NCBI GenBank assembly: GCA_934667845.1
Contig: CAKUMQ010000002.1
Span: 1-64,000 of the forward strand
DNA: 64,000 nucleotides
Direction: 5' to 3'
Source: an uncultured Eubacteriales bacterium
Lineage (GTDB): Bacteria > Bacillota > Clostridia > Oscillospirales > Acutalibacteraceae
Shown here piece by piece: positions 9,250 to 17,876 of the stretch. The notes beneath the pieces are model-generated. The model was not told the DNA's origin, did not search any database, and worked only from the letters and a program-made list of their open reading frames with translations. Within the stretch, counting starts at the first letter, position 1. Each line of letters starts with the position of its first letter. Both the position numbers and the translations under genes were made by a program.

Positions 9250-9879
9250 ATGCAACGCGCGTGGGATGAACTGAAGTTCGCGGTGTATCTGACCGTGCAC
9301 CCCTTCAAGGGGTTTTGGAGCCTGAAATTCGAAAAACGCGGCACGGTGAGGGCGGCGGTCATAGGCTTGCTGTTTTTCTGTCTGTCCTCCGTCGCCTCGG
9401 GTCTGTTTTCCGGCTATCTGTTTGACCCTGACGGCGGGATCAACTACAACCCGTATGAAAGCATCGGTCTGATCCTGCTGCTGTTTTTCCTCTGGTGTAT
9501 CGGCAACTGGTGCTTAACAAGCCTTTTTGACGGGACGGGGACCTTTCGCGATATTTTTATTGCCACATCGTTTTCCCTGCTGCCGTATTCCGTTGTCCGG
9601 CTTGTGCTGATACCGCTGAGCCATGCCCTGTCGCAGACGGAGGCATCGTTTTATCAGCTGCTTTTGGCGATCGGCGTGCTGTGGACGGCGGGGCTGCTCT
9701 GCTGCAGTGTGATCGTCACCCACCAGTACGGACTGCTGAAGTCGCTGCTGATCGTGGCGTGCATCCTGCTGAGTATGTGTGTGATCGCCTATATCCTGCT
9801 GCTGTTTTTCCACCTGATCGAGCAGATCTATGCGTTTGCGGTGCTCTACTGGCGAGAGCTGATGCAGCGCCTGGCGTAG
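9250..9879 (+). CDS. YIP1-family integral membrane protein
   Basis: A 209-residue membrane protein with five hydrophobic segments and the layout of the Yip1 domain: a short amphipathic N terminus with a P-F-x-G-F-W motif, then spans around residues 35-55, 75-95, 110-130, 137-157 and 163-190. The function of bacterial YIP1 proteins is not established. It lies 13 bases before the DUF5696 gene and follows the NHL-protein gene, so the three are probably translated together. GGAGAGCGAGAC precedes the ATG. Confidence 0.75.
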   Translation: MQRAWDELKFAVYLTVHPFKGFWSLKFEKRGTVRAAVIGLLFFCLSSVASGLFSGYLFDPDGGINYNPYESIGLILLLFFLWCIGNWCLTSLFDGTGTFRDIFIATSFSLLPYSVVRLVLIPLSHALSQTEASFYQLLLAIGVLWTAGLLCCSVIVTHQYGLLKSLLIVACILLSMCVIAYILLLFFHLIEQIYAFAVLYWRELMQRLA

Positions 9880-9892
9880 AAGAGAGGATACT

Positions 9893-12544
9893 ATGAAAAA
9901 GCAACCGATCATACGGCGGCTTTGGCTGCCGGTTCTGGTAGCCGCGGTGTGCGCGGTGTCAGGCTGCGGCACAGCTCAAACAGCTGTGCGCAAAACCGAG
10001 ACGCTGACCGGCGCCGCCATCACGGCGCTGCCCGCGGATATGCAGCCGCTGGCCTATGCCGACGAGGCGGACGGGCGCGCACTCGCACAGATGCAGCTGA
10101 TGCTGGAAAATACCTATGCGCAGCTGTATTTGGGGAACCGCTATGATATTGCCGTCCGTGATAGGGATACGGGCGCGGTGTTTTTCTCCAACCGCGCCGC
10201 CTATGACGAAAGCGCGCTTGACGGTCTCGGCGATCTCGGCGTATCGCAGGCGCTGTCGCAGCTGGAGCTTGACTATGCCGATTCTGCCAACCACACGTTT
10301 ACGATGTACAGCTATCCCGACGCCGCGGACGACAAGGGAAAGCAGGGGATCACCGCAGAAGTGCAAAACGGCGTGCTGCATGTGACCTATGCCTTTGGCG
10401 AGAAGGAGCTCAACAGCACCGTCTGCGTCGCCTATACGCCGCAGACGTTTGCGGAGCTGAAGGAGAAGGGCGAGCAGCTGGTGCAGTCCGGCGAGCTGAG
10501 CCGCATCTCGTGGGCGCGGTTTTGCGATGCATATATGGAAATGACGCTGGCGGAGCTGACCGGACTGGAAAGGGCTTCCTATCTCGACCGCTATCCCGGT
10601 CTGGAGGCGCTGGGCGCTGTCTATGTGCTGAAGGACAACCAGACCGATGTTGTGCGGCGCGTGGTGCTTGAGGTCTCACGTCAGTGCGGCATCAATGCGG
10701 AGGTTATCCGCGGGCAGATGGCGCAGACCGGCGCAAAGGAGAATGTCGCCGGAGACGCGGCATATTTTACCGTCGGCGTGGTCTACCGGCTGGACGGGCG
10801 GGATCTGATTGCCGAGATTGACCCGAAAACCGTTGAATGTGCCTCCGGCTACTATCTGACCCGCATCGGGCTGCTCGGCAGCTTCGGCGCCGCAAAGCCG
10901 GATACGGACGGCTACCTGTTTATTCCGGATAACAGCGGGGCGGTCATCGAAAATACAGAAAAGCCCGCCGGACTTTACCGCATGGAGCTGCCGTTTTACG
11001 GCTCGGATTTCGGGCTGGATATGACCGACAGCAGTCAGGTGATGCCAAACAGCGTGTTCCCTGTTTTCGGTATAAAGGAGAACGACCGTGCGGTGTTCGG
11101 AATCGCCGAGTCGGGCGAGGCCAACGGCGGAGTCACCGCCTGCGCAGATGACGGGATCTACCCGTATTACACGGTCCGGCCGTGGGTGAATTTCACGGTG
11201 CAGGATACCACCTCTTACGGCAGTATGCTGGGTGAGGAGGAAACGCGCATCTTTGCCGCAAAGCCCAATACCGATACCTTCCGCATGCGGTATCATTTCC
11301 TGTACGGGGACGAAGCGGCATATGCCGGCATGGCGCGGTATTACCGCCGCTATCTGCTGGAGAGCGGCCGTATGCAGGCGGCAGAGGAGGCGGAGACGCT
11401 GCCCCTGCAGATCGACTTTATCGGCGCGATCACCAAAAAGCAAAAGATTATGGGCATACCGGCAGAGGTGCCGGTCGCGGTCTCCGATATGGAGGGGATC
11501 GGCGATTTTGTCCGCCGGCTGTCCTCCGCTTTGGCGCAGACGCCGATCCATTATGTACTCTGCGGTGCTGTGAACGGCGGCATGGATCAGGCACTGCCCC
11601 AGAGGCTGCGGTTTGAAAAAACCGTGGGAAGCCGGGCGGAGTATACGGCGCTTGCGGATACGGTCGCGCAGACGGGCGGCGATCTGGCGCTGGCGGTCGA
11701 TTTTATGCGGGTATATAAGGACGGCAGCGGACTGCAGAAAAGTTGGCAGCTGTCGCGCTTTATCAGCAAGGATTACGCATTTCATGCGGCGTTTCTGCCG
11801 GCGACGGGGCTGCGCGTGTCCGGACGGCAGGGCTACTGGCTTGCCCCGTCCGGGTATGCCGCCGTGCTGGATACCCTGCTTGACAGCGGCGACTGCGCCG
11901 ATATGCAGCTGTATATGCTGTCCGCCGGCGGCTACCTGTCCGGCAACTATAGCGAAAGCGATTTTACCACCCGCGAGGCAGCCAAGCGGTTCATTCAGCA
12001 GGCGGCACAGAAGCTGCAAAGCAGCGGCGTGCCGGTCACGGCGGAGGGCGCAAACGCCTATATGCTGCCGTATACGGACCGTGTGACCGATATCCCCTTT
12101 GACGGCGGCGACCACCAGCTCGAAAGCTATGCAGTGCCCTTTGTGGGCATGGTGCTGCGCGGCAGCGTGTCGATGTGCGGCCCGGCGCTGAATCTGCAGA
12201 GCAGCTATAAGACGGCGTACCTCAAGTGTGTGGAAAGCGGCAGCGGACTGCATTACCGGCTGATCACAGGCGATCAGCTGCTGCTTGCGCAGACGGCGTT
12301 TTCCGATCTGTTTTCGGTCTCGGCGGCGGATTGGCTGGATGTGATCAGCGCAGACTATCGCCGCGCCGAGCAGGCGCTTGACGAGACGGCAGGCACCGCC
12401 ATTGCCGATCACCGGCGCTTAGCGGACGGCGTGTTCTGCACGGAATACGAAAACGGCGTGCGTATTTTTGTCAACTATACGGCGCAGCCGCAGACGATCA
12501 ACGGCGTAACGGTGCCCGCCATGGATTTTGCGGTGAAAAAATAA
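9893..12544 (+). CDS. DUF5696-type large lipoprotein
   Basis: An 883-residue lipoprotein with signal sequence and lipobox (VSGC, Cys about residue 24), so it is anchored outside the membrane. The body resembles DUF5696 proteins. I see a beta-rich N-terminal half and a C-terminal half that looks like a glycosidase TIM barrel capped by a small beta domain (ending GVRIFVNYTAQP), with barrel-like strands such as LALAVDFMRV and YMLSAGGYLS. No family-specific catalytic pair can be named by eye. DUF5696 has no assigned function that I know of. It is flanked by YIP1 and permease genes in one run, which suggests glycan capture or trimming at the cell surface. That role is inference. Confidence 0.72.
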   Translation: MKKQPIIRRLWLPVLVAAVCAVSGCGTAQTAVRKTETLTGAAITALPADMQPLAYADEADGRALAQMQLMLENTYAQLYLGNRYDIAVRDRDTGAVFFSNRAAYDESALDGLGDLGVSQALSQLELDYADSANHTFTMYSYPDAADDKGKQGITAEVQNGVLHVTYAFGEKELNSTVCVAYTPQTFAELKEKGEQLVQSGELSRISWARFCDAYMEMTLAELTGLERASYLDRYPGLEALGAVYVLKDNQTDVVRRVVLEVSRQCGINAEVIRGQMAQTGAKENVAGDAAYFTVGVVYRLDGRDLIAEIDPKTVECASGYYLTRIGLLGSFGAAKPDTDGYLFIPDNSGAVIENTEKPAGLYRMELPFYGSDFGLDMTDSSQVMPNSVFPVFGIKENDRAVFGIAESGEANGGVTACADDGIYPYYTVRPWVNFTVQDTTSYGSMLGEEETRIFAAKPNTDTFRMRYHFLYGDEAAYAGMARYYRRYLLESGRMQAAEEAETLPLQIDFIGAITKKQKIMGIPAEVPVAVSDMEGIGDFVRRLSSALAQTPIHYVLCGAVNGGMDQALPQRLRFEKTVGSRAEYTALADTVAQTGGDLALAVDFMRVYKDGSGLQKSWQLSRFISKDYAFHAAFLPATGLRVSGRQGYWLAPSGYAAVLDTLLDSGDCADMQLYMLSAGGYLSGNYSESDFTTREAAKRFIQQAAQKLQSSGVPVTAEGANAYMLPYTDRVTDIPFDGGDHQLESYAVPFVGMVLRGSVSMCGPALNLQSSYKTAYLKCVESGSGLHYRLITGDQLLLAQTAFSDLFSVSAADWLDVISADYRRAEQALDETAGTAIADHRRLADGVFCTEYENGVRIFVNYTAQPQTINGVTVPAMDFAVKK

Positions 12545-12558
12545 GGGAGGCGGATGTG

Positions 12559-13494
12559 ATGCAGAAAACAGGTCGGGCGGGACTGTCCCGCCTGACGGCG
12601 CGGAAAAACCGCGTCGGATATCTCTTCTTGCTGCCGTTTCTGTTCGGCTCCTTTGTCATTTTTATCCCCGCCCTGATCGAATCGCTCTACTATTCCTTTT
12701 CGACGGTGGCGATCCGCTTTGATTCGCTGGACATCCGGTGGGTGGGATGGCAGAACTACATCGCCCTGTTTACGGAGGATACCGAATTCCGCGTCATGCT
12801 GCTGTCGGCCATGCGCGGGATGCTGACGGATCTGCTGGTGATCATTCTGTTCAGCTTTTTTCTCGCCACGATACTGAATCAGAAGTTCAAAGGGCGCGGA
12901 CTGGTGCGCATGATCTTTTTCCTGCCGGTCTTGCTGTCGACGGGAATCATCTCCGCTACGGACACCAACAATCTCGCGATGACGATCTTCAATTCGTCCG
13001 GCAACACCACCGTCTCGCAGGGGATCGCGGCAGGCGGCTTCTCCGTGCTGGCGCAGGTCAAGCAGCTGCTTCTGCGGCAGAATGTCAGCAGCACGGCGGT
13101 CAGCTTCATCATCGGCACGGTAGACAATACCTACAGCATCCTCAATTATTCCGGCGTGCAGATCCTGATCTTCCTGTCGGCGCTGCAGTCGATCTCCCCC
13201 TCCGTGTTTGAATCCGCGCGGGTGGAGGGGGCGACAAAGTGGGAGGAATTCTGGAAGATCACCTTCCCGATGCTGACACCGATGATCCTGGTCAATACGG
13301 TGTATACCTTTGTGGACCAGTTCACCAATCCCAAATACGGGATACTGGATTACATTCAGGAGAAGGCGTTCAGCGACGCCAATGCCGGTCTGGGCTTCTC
13401 CTCCGCGGTCTCGTGGGTGTATTTTCTGGTGAATATGGTCCTGCTCGGACTGATCTGCGGTGTCATTGCCCGCCGCATCCACTATTTAGAGTAA
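12559..13494 (+). CDS. CUT1 sugar ABC transporter permease with enlarged outer loop
   Basis: A 311-residue permease, EAA loop ESARVEGATKWEEFWKITFP. GGGAGG lies eight bases before the ATG at 12559; a GTG directly before it (12556) is a possible alternative. Between the third and fourth spans there is a long polar insert (about residues 135-190, with SSGNTT and a Gln/Ser-rich stretch) that ordinary MalF-type permeases of this length lack. It forms the second permease pair of the locus with the next gene. Confidence 0.88.
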   Translation: MQKTGRAGLSRLTARKNRVGYLFLLPFLFGSFVIFIPALIESLYYSFSTVAIRFDSLDIRWVGWQNYIALFTEDTEFRVMLLSAMRGMLTDLLVIILFSFFLATILNQKFKGRGLVRMIFFLPVLLSTGIISATDTNNLAMTIFNSSGNTTVSQGIAAGGFSVLAQVKQLLLRQNVSSTAVSFIIGTVDNTYSILNYSGVQILIFLSALQSISPSVFESARVEGATKWEEFWKITFPMLTPMILVNTVYTFVDQFTNPKYGILDYIQEKAFSDANAGLGFSSAVSWVYFLVNMVLLGLICGVIARRIHYLE

Positions 13495-13505
13495 GGAGGC
13501 GGACT

Positions 13506-14444
13506 ATGCGCCCGCAAAACAGGACAGACGCGGCAGGAGAGCCGCGCCGCACGCCGCTGTGCCGATCCGCCGCCCGCCTGCGCACCGGCACCTACTGGAT
13601 GTCGCTGCTCTGGAGGGTCGTGCGCTTTGTGCTTCTGGTCGGCTTGTGCTATATCATCCTCTATCCGTTTTTTATCAAGACCGTGAACGCCTTCAAGAGC
13701 CTGAGCGATTTTCTGGATCCGACCGTCCGCTTTATTCCCAAGGCGGCGACGCTGGATAATATCGTCAAGGTCATCACGGAGATGGATTATTTCACGGCGC
13801 TGCGGAACACGCTGCTGATCTCCGCGACGGTAGCGCTTCTGCAGACCATGATCTCGGCGCTGTCGGGATACGGTCTCGCGCGGTTCTCGTTTTTCGGCAG
13901 CCGCTTTGTGTTCGGGCTGGTGATTTTCTCCATCATTGTCCCGCCCGGCACCATCATCATCCCCTTTTATCTGAAATTCCGCAATTTTCTCGGGCTGTTT
14001 AACCTGCTGGATACCCCGCTGCCGATGTTTATCCTCTCGCTGACCGGATACGGCATCAAAAACGGGTTGTTTATCTTCCTGTTCCGGCAGTTTTTCAAAA
14101 ACTCGCCCAAGGAGCTGGAGGAGGCGGCAGCGCTGGACGGCTGCGGCGCCTGGCGGACATTTTTCTCCGTGATGCTGCCGTCGGCAAAGTCGCTGATCGC
14201 CATCACGCTGCTGCTGTCCTTTTCGTGGCAGTGGACGGATACGGTATACAGCTCGCTGTTCCTGATCGATTTTTCCGTGCTGTCCACGGCGATGAGCCAT
14301 ATCGGCGGCAGTGCACTGCCGATCGTGGCGTCCAATCAGCAGAACATCGGGGCGATCCTGTCCATTCTGCCGCTTGCGCTTCTGTATATTGCGGCACAGA
14401 AATTTTTCGTACAGTCGCTTGACCGCGCCGGACTTGTCGGCTGA
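13506..14444 (+). CDS. CUT1 sugar ABC transporter permease, MalG type (second pair)
   Basis: A 312-residue permease with an Arg-rich N-terminal tail of about 35 residues, six spans, and the EAA loop EAAALDGCGAWRTFFSVMLP. AAGGAGG precedes the ATG at 13506; the longer open frame that begins at 13239 overlaps the previous gene and is not used. Its likely binding protein is the lipoprotein at 14570, placed after an operator and a strong hairpin. Confidence 0.9.
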   Translation: MRPQNRTDAAGEPRRTPLCRSAARLRTGTYWMSLLWRVVRFVLLVGLCYIILYPFFIKTVNAFKSLSDFLDPTVRFIPKAATLDNIVKVITEMDYFTALRNTLLISATVALLQTMISALSGYGLARFSFFGSRFVFGLVIFSIIVPPGTIIIPFYLKFRNFLGLFNLLDTPLPMFILSLTGYGIKNGLFIFLFRQFFKNSPKELEEAAALDGCGAWRTFFSVMLPSAKSLIAITLLLSFSWQWTDTVYSSLFLIDFSVLSTAMSHIGGSALPIVASNQQNIGAILSILPLALLYIAAQKFFVQSLDRAGLVG

Positions 14445-14478
14445 CGGGACGCGCGCGGCGGCGACACGGGCGCAAAAA

Positions 14479-14492
14479 TGTTTGCGTTAACA
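14479..14492. promoter_or_regulatory. LacI-family operator between permease and binding-protein genes
   Basis: TGTTTGCGTTAACA matches the operators at 2888 and 22016. No good -35/-10 pair is visible around it, so it may act as an internal roadblock or control a weak promoter. Confidence 0.8.
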
Positions 14493-14493
14493 A

Positions 14494-14537
14494 AAAGGAG
14501 GTTCACCCGCCGACAGCAAGGCGGCGAACGCTCCTTT
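14494..14537 (+). other. Strong mRNA hairpin before the binding-protein gene
   Basis: AAAGGAGGTTC (14494-14504) pairs with GAAC plus CTCCTTT (14526-14537, one bulged G), and inside this CCGCC pairs with GGCGG. The stem has about 16 bp and no T-run directly after it. It could raise binding-protein mRNA stability or partly stop read-through, as seen between permease and binding-protein genes elsewhere. It also hides an AGGAGG that has no gene after it. Confidence 0.6.
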
Positions 14538-14569
14538 CGGGATAAATTACTTTTTCGGGAGGTCATGTT

Positions 14570-16207
14570 ATGTTGTCAAAGGGAAAGGCCGTTCGGTGCG
14601 CGGCGGCGATGCTTCTGGTGTTTTCGCTCTGCCTCGCCCTGATCGGCTGCCACCAAACGGAAACGGACGAGTCGGGAACCGATGCCCCCTCGTCGGAAAG
14701 TCAGGCGGAGAGCACGCCGGAGGCGCCGTCCGGGGAGGAGGACAGCGGCGATGAGACCGCGCCGACGGATGCGGCCGGCACCGGAAACGGCACGACCGCC
14801 AAGCAAAACGGCGGGAAAACGTCCCAGACCAAAAACCGCACCACCAGAACGGTCGCATCGAACGCGATCACGGCGCCGGATAAGAAATTCGAGGTGGAGA
14901 TTCCGGATGAGATCGCCGAGCAGATCAAGCCGGTGCGGGATCATGTGATCTATGAGACCGTCAAGGACATGGGCAAACGGACATTCAAGCTCGGCACGTT
15001 CTGGCCGCAGGAGTATATCAAGGGCACATTTGCGAATTCCGAGTTCCGCGCGGCACAGCTGCGGCAGATCGAGAAGGACTATAACTGCACGATTGAGATC
15101 GTGGCGATGAGCTCGGACACCTATGCGCGGGACATCAGCGCGCGAAAGGCTGCCGGTCAGATCTACGCCCACGTGTTCGATCTGCAGACGCAGTTTAATG
15201 ACCTGATCACCAACGGCACGCTTGCCAACCTGCGCACGGTCTCCTCGGTCGACCTGAAGAAAAACGAGTGGAACATGGCGATGACGCTGGCGGCGACCAT
15301 CAAGGACGGCATCTACGGCGTCGGCGTCGACCAGGAGAAGATCCTGCGCGCGTATATCTATTTCAATAAGAACATTGCCGAAAAATACAACCTCGGCAAC
15401 CTGTATGACCTTGTGCGCAAGGGCGAATGGACCTTCGACAAATTTGAGGAGCTTTCCAAGACCGTATATGAAAAGTCCAACCACAAGATCTACGGCAGTG
15501 TGTCGTATCTGCGGTACTGGCTGGGCAATTTCGCCTATGCCAATGAGACCTCGCCGGTCATTCTGGTCAACAACAAGGCAGTGTTCAACAAGACGGACGA
15601 AAAGCTGCTGAACGTGTGGAACTACTGGCGCAATTACGCCAAAGCGGGGCTTATGGACCGCAAGCTGTTCAAGGAGCTGAACCCCGCGGGCAACGAGGCG
15701 AAGACGGAATCCACCATGGGAGCGTTCACCTCGGGCAAGGCGCTGTTTTTCCACTGCAACGAGTATGCGCCGCCGTATCTGTCCCCGGTGATGGAGGACG
15801 ACTACGGCCTGCTTCCGATCCCGGTCGGACCGGATGCAAAGAGCAAGGGGTATAAGTCGATCATCACGGATGCGCGGTATTATGCGCTGTATGACGAGGA
15901 TCCCGACATCGAGGATTCCGGCATCATCCTCAAGGCGATCGCCAACCGCTGCTATCACAGGATCAAGGATTGGGACAACGCGATGGCGGTCTCGCTGCGC
16001 GATGAGGAATCACTCGAGATGATGCATATCGTGATGAACGGCGAGCTGCAGATCGTCGCCGGCGGCGACGTGCTCAAGGGCGGCATGTACGACTACAACG
16101 TAAAGGCGATCCCGAAGATCATGCTGCTCGAACAGACGCCGAAGGAGGCGTTTGACGCGATCAGCAAGTCGGTTCAGGTGCAGATGGATAAATATTACAG
16201 CAACTGA
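14570..16207 (+). CDS. ABC sugar-binding lipoprotein
   Basis: A 545-residue lipoprotein (lipobox LIGC, Cys near residue 27) with a Ser/Glu/Asp/Thr-rich linker to about residue 115 and a family-1 type solute-binding domain after it (for example TFKLGTFWPQEYIKGTF and YGLLPIPVGPDAKSKGY). CGGGAGG lies seven bases before the ATG. It follows the second permease pair, with a LacI operator and a hairpin between, so it is probably the receptor of that pair. The two genes after it encode surface proteins and share the transcript. Confidence 0.88.
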   Translation: MLSKGKAVRCAAAMLLVFSLCLALIGCHQTETDESGTDAPSSESQAESTPEAPSGEEDSGDETAPTDAAGTGNGTTAKQNGGKTSQTKNRTTRTVASNAITAPDKKFEVEIPDEIAEQIKPVRDHVIYETVKDMGKRTFKLGTFWPQEYIKGTFANSEFRAAQLRQIEKDYNCTIEIVAMSSDTYARDISARKAAGQIYAHVFDLQTQFNDLITNGTLANLRTVSSVDLKKNEWNMAMTLAATIKDGIYGVGVDQEKILRAYIYFNKNIAEKYNLGNLYDLVRKGEWTFDKFEELSKTVYEKSNHKIYGSVSYLRYWLGNFAYANETSPVILVNNKAVFNKTDEKLLNVWNYWRNYAKAGLMDRKLFKELNPAGNEAKTESTMGAFTSGKALFFHCNEYAPPYLSPVMEDDYGLLPIPVGPDAKSKGYKSIITDARYYALYDEDPDIEDSGIILKAIANRCYHRIKDWDNAMAVSLRDEESLEMMHIVMNGELQIVAGGDVLKGGMYDYNVKAIPKIMLLEQTPKEAFDAISKSVQVQMDKYYSN

Positions 16208-16219
16208 GGAGGCGGAGAG

Positions 16220-17788
16220 ATGCAAAGAACATATAAGCGGCGGATGACGTGCGCCGTGTTGGCGGCGCTGCTGATCCCGCTCGGGCTTTTCGGCTGCAGT
16301 GATACGCCGTCGCCCGAACCGGCGCAGTCGGAGGCGTCCTCCGCGGCATCGCTGCCGTCGGACGCGGCGGCGACGGACGGCAGCGCAGACAGCGGCATCG
16401 GCACAGACGGCAGCACGGCTGACGGGACGACAGCGCCGCAGGCGTCGGCGAGCGCCGAAAGCCGGACCGCGGGCGAAGCGTCCGGGAGCAAAGCAGGCAC
16501 CGCCGCTTCGACGGCGGCGCACACCGATAAGACGACCGCCACCACGCGGCGGACGGCAGGCTCCACCACGGCGCAGAACCCGTATAACGAGAAATATTAT
16601 TACATCGACACGGCGGGCGATAACCGCAATTCCGGCCATTCGCCTGCCGAGGCGTGGAAGGATTTCACCCCCTTAAACGAGCTGAAGCTGGGGCCGGGCA
16701 ATAAGGTGCTGCTAAAGCGCGGCTGCGAGTGGAACCAGCGGCTGAATCTCCATGCGCGCGGCACGGAGGGCAATTTTGCGGAAATTGCCGCCTACGGCTC
16801 CGGTAATGCGCGGCCGGTGATCAAATTAAACGGCGACAAATATGAGCGCTGCCTGTTTTTGTACGATCCCGCCTATGTGAAGCTGTCGGACATCGAGGTG
16901 TGCAACGCCGGCGCGGGTATCACCCTGTACTATGACCACAGCTACAACAACCGTTCGGTCTATCTCGACAATATCCTCGCCCACGATTTCCGCGGCAACA
17001 GCGAGGGAACCGGAAAGGCGGACCGTCTGGCGTGGTCGACTGGCATCGACGTCACGGGCGTGGAATCGTCCGAGCATGATCAGACGCGTGTGCTGACCGA
17101 CCTGCGGATCACCCATACCGAGATCTACAACACCGGCTGCGCGATCGCGCTCGGCTGGTTCAACCACACCTGTGTGGACGGCAAGACCGCCCTGTGCAAC
17201 AAGTTCGGCGACGTGTATATGTCCGATCTGTATCTGCACGACAATACGGTTAGCCCGGTGTCCTTCACGAGCCTGTTTATCTCGAGTGTGACCGGCTGCA
17301 CCGTGGAGAATACGCGGATCGAGCGCGGCTGCAAATATGCCGTGACCGGCACGGCGGCGATCCACAACCTGTATACCAAGGATGTCACTTTCCGCAACAT
17401 CACGGTGCGGGATACCCCGCGCGCCGACTGCCCCGACAATGTCGGTTTTGACTTCGAGTGTGACACCGAAAACACCCTGATCGAAAACTGCACCTTTGAA
17501 AATAACGCCGGTTCTGCCATCATGTTCCTTGCCAACAACAATACCGTGGCAGACGCCGGACACAATCCGCAGACCCGTGGTGCGGTGATCCGCAACTGCA
17601 CCTTTATCAAAAACGACTGGGCGCAGAAGCATATGGGCTGCCAGATCTTTCTGGATTCCTACAGCAACGCCCGGCCCGAGGTCGAGATCTATAACTGCAA
17701 GTATCAAAACGCCCCGGGCACGCGGTTTGTCGGCGGAACGGCGGATACGTCAAAGGTGAAGGTACACAACAATACCGTGCTGTCCTGA
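16220..17788 (+). CDS. Lipoprotein with right-handed parallel beta-helix (lyase/hydrolase-like)
   Basis: A 522-residue lipoprotein: lipobox LFGC (Cys about 29), a low-complexity Ala/Ser/Thr/Asp linker to about 125, then a parallel beta-helix opening with the YYYIDTAGDNRNSG strand typical of pectate-lyase-like and related polysaccharide-active folds. Many short repeats with stacked Asn (for example IENCTFENNAGSAI) continue to the end. Such folds act on or bind polysaccharides, but no catalytic triad can be assigned. It lies 12 bases after the binding lipoprotein, with GAGGAGG before its ATG, and probably presents or cleaves the glycan at the surface. Confidence 0.75.
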   Translation: MQRTYKRRMTCAVLAALLIPLGLFGCSDTPSPEPAQSEASSAASLPSDAAATDGSADSGIGTDGSTADGTTAPQASASAESRTAGEASGSKAGTAASTAAHTDKTTATTRRTAGSTTAQNPYNEKYYYIDTAGDNRNSGHSPAEAWKDFTPLNELKLGPGNKVLLKRGCEWNQRLNLHARGTEGNFAEIAAYGSGNARPVIKLNGDKYERCLFLYDPAYVKLSDIEVCNAGAGITLYYDHSYNNRSVYLDNILAHDFRGNSEGTGKADRLAWSTGIDVTGVESSEHDQTRVLTDLRITHTEIYNTGCAIALGWFNHTCVDGKTALCNKFGDVYMSDLYLHDNTVSPVSFTSLFISSVTGCTVENTRIERGCKYAVTGTAAIHNLYTKDVTFRNITVRDTPRADCPDNVGFDFECDTENTLIENCTFENNAGSAIMFLANNNTVADAGHNPQTRGAVIRNCTFIKNDWAQKHMGCQIFLDSYSNARPEVEIYNCKYQNAPGTRFVGGTADTSKVKVHNNTVLS

Positions 17789-17876
17789 CGCGGGCGGCGG
17801 TCAAGGGAAAGGAGGGGATGCGCCCCCCAAAAAGAAAGTCCCCGCATTTTCGGCAGATCAGAAAGGAGAGATACTC

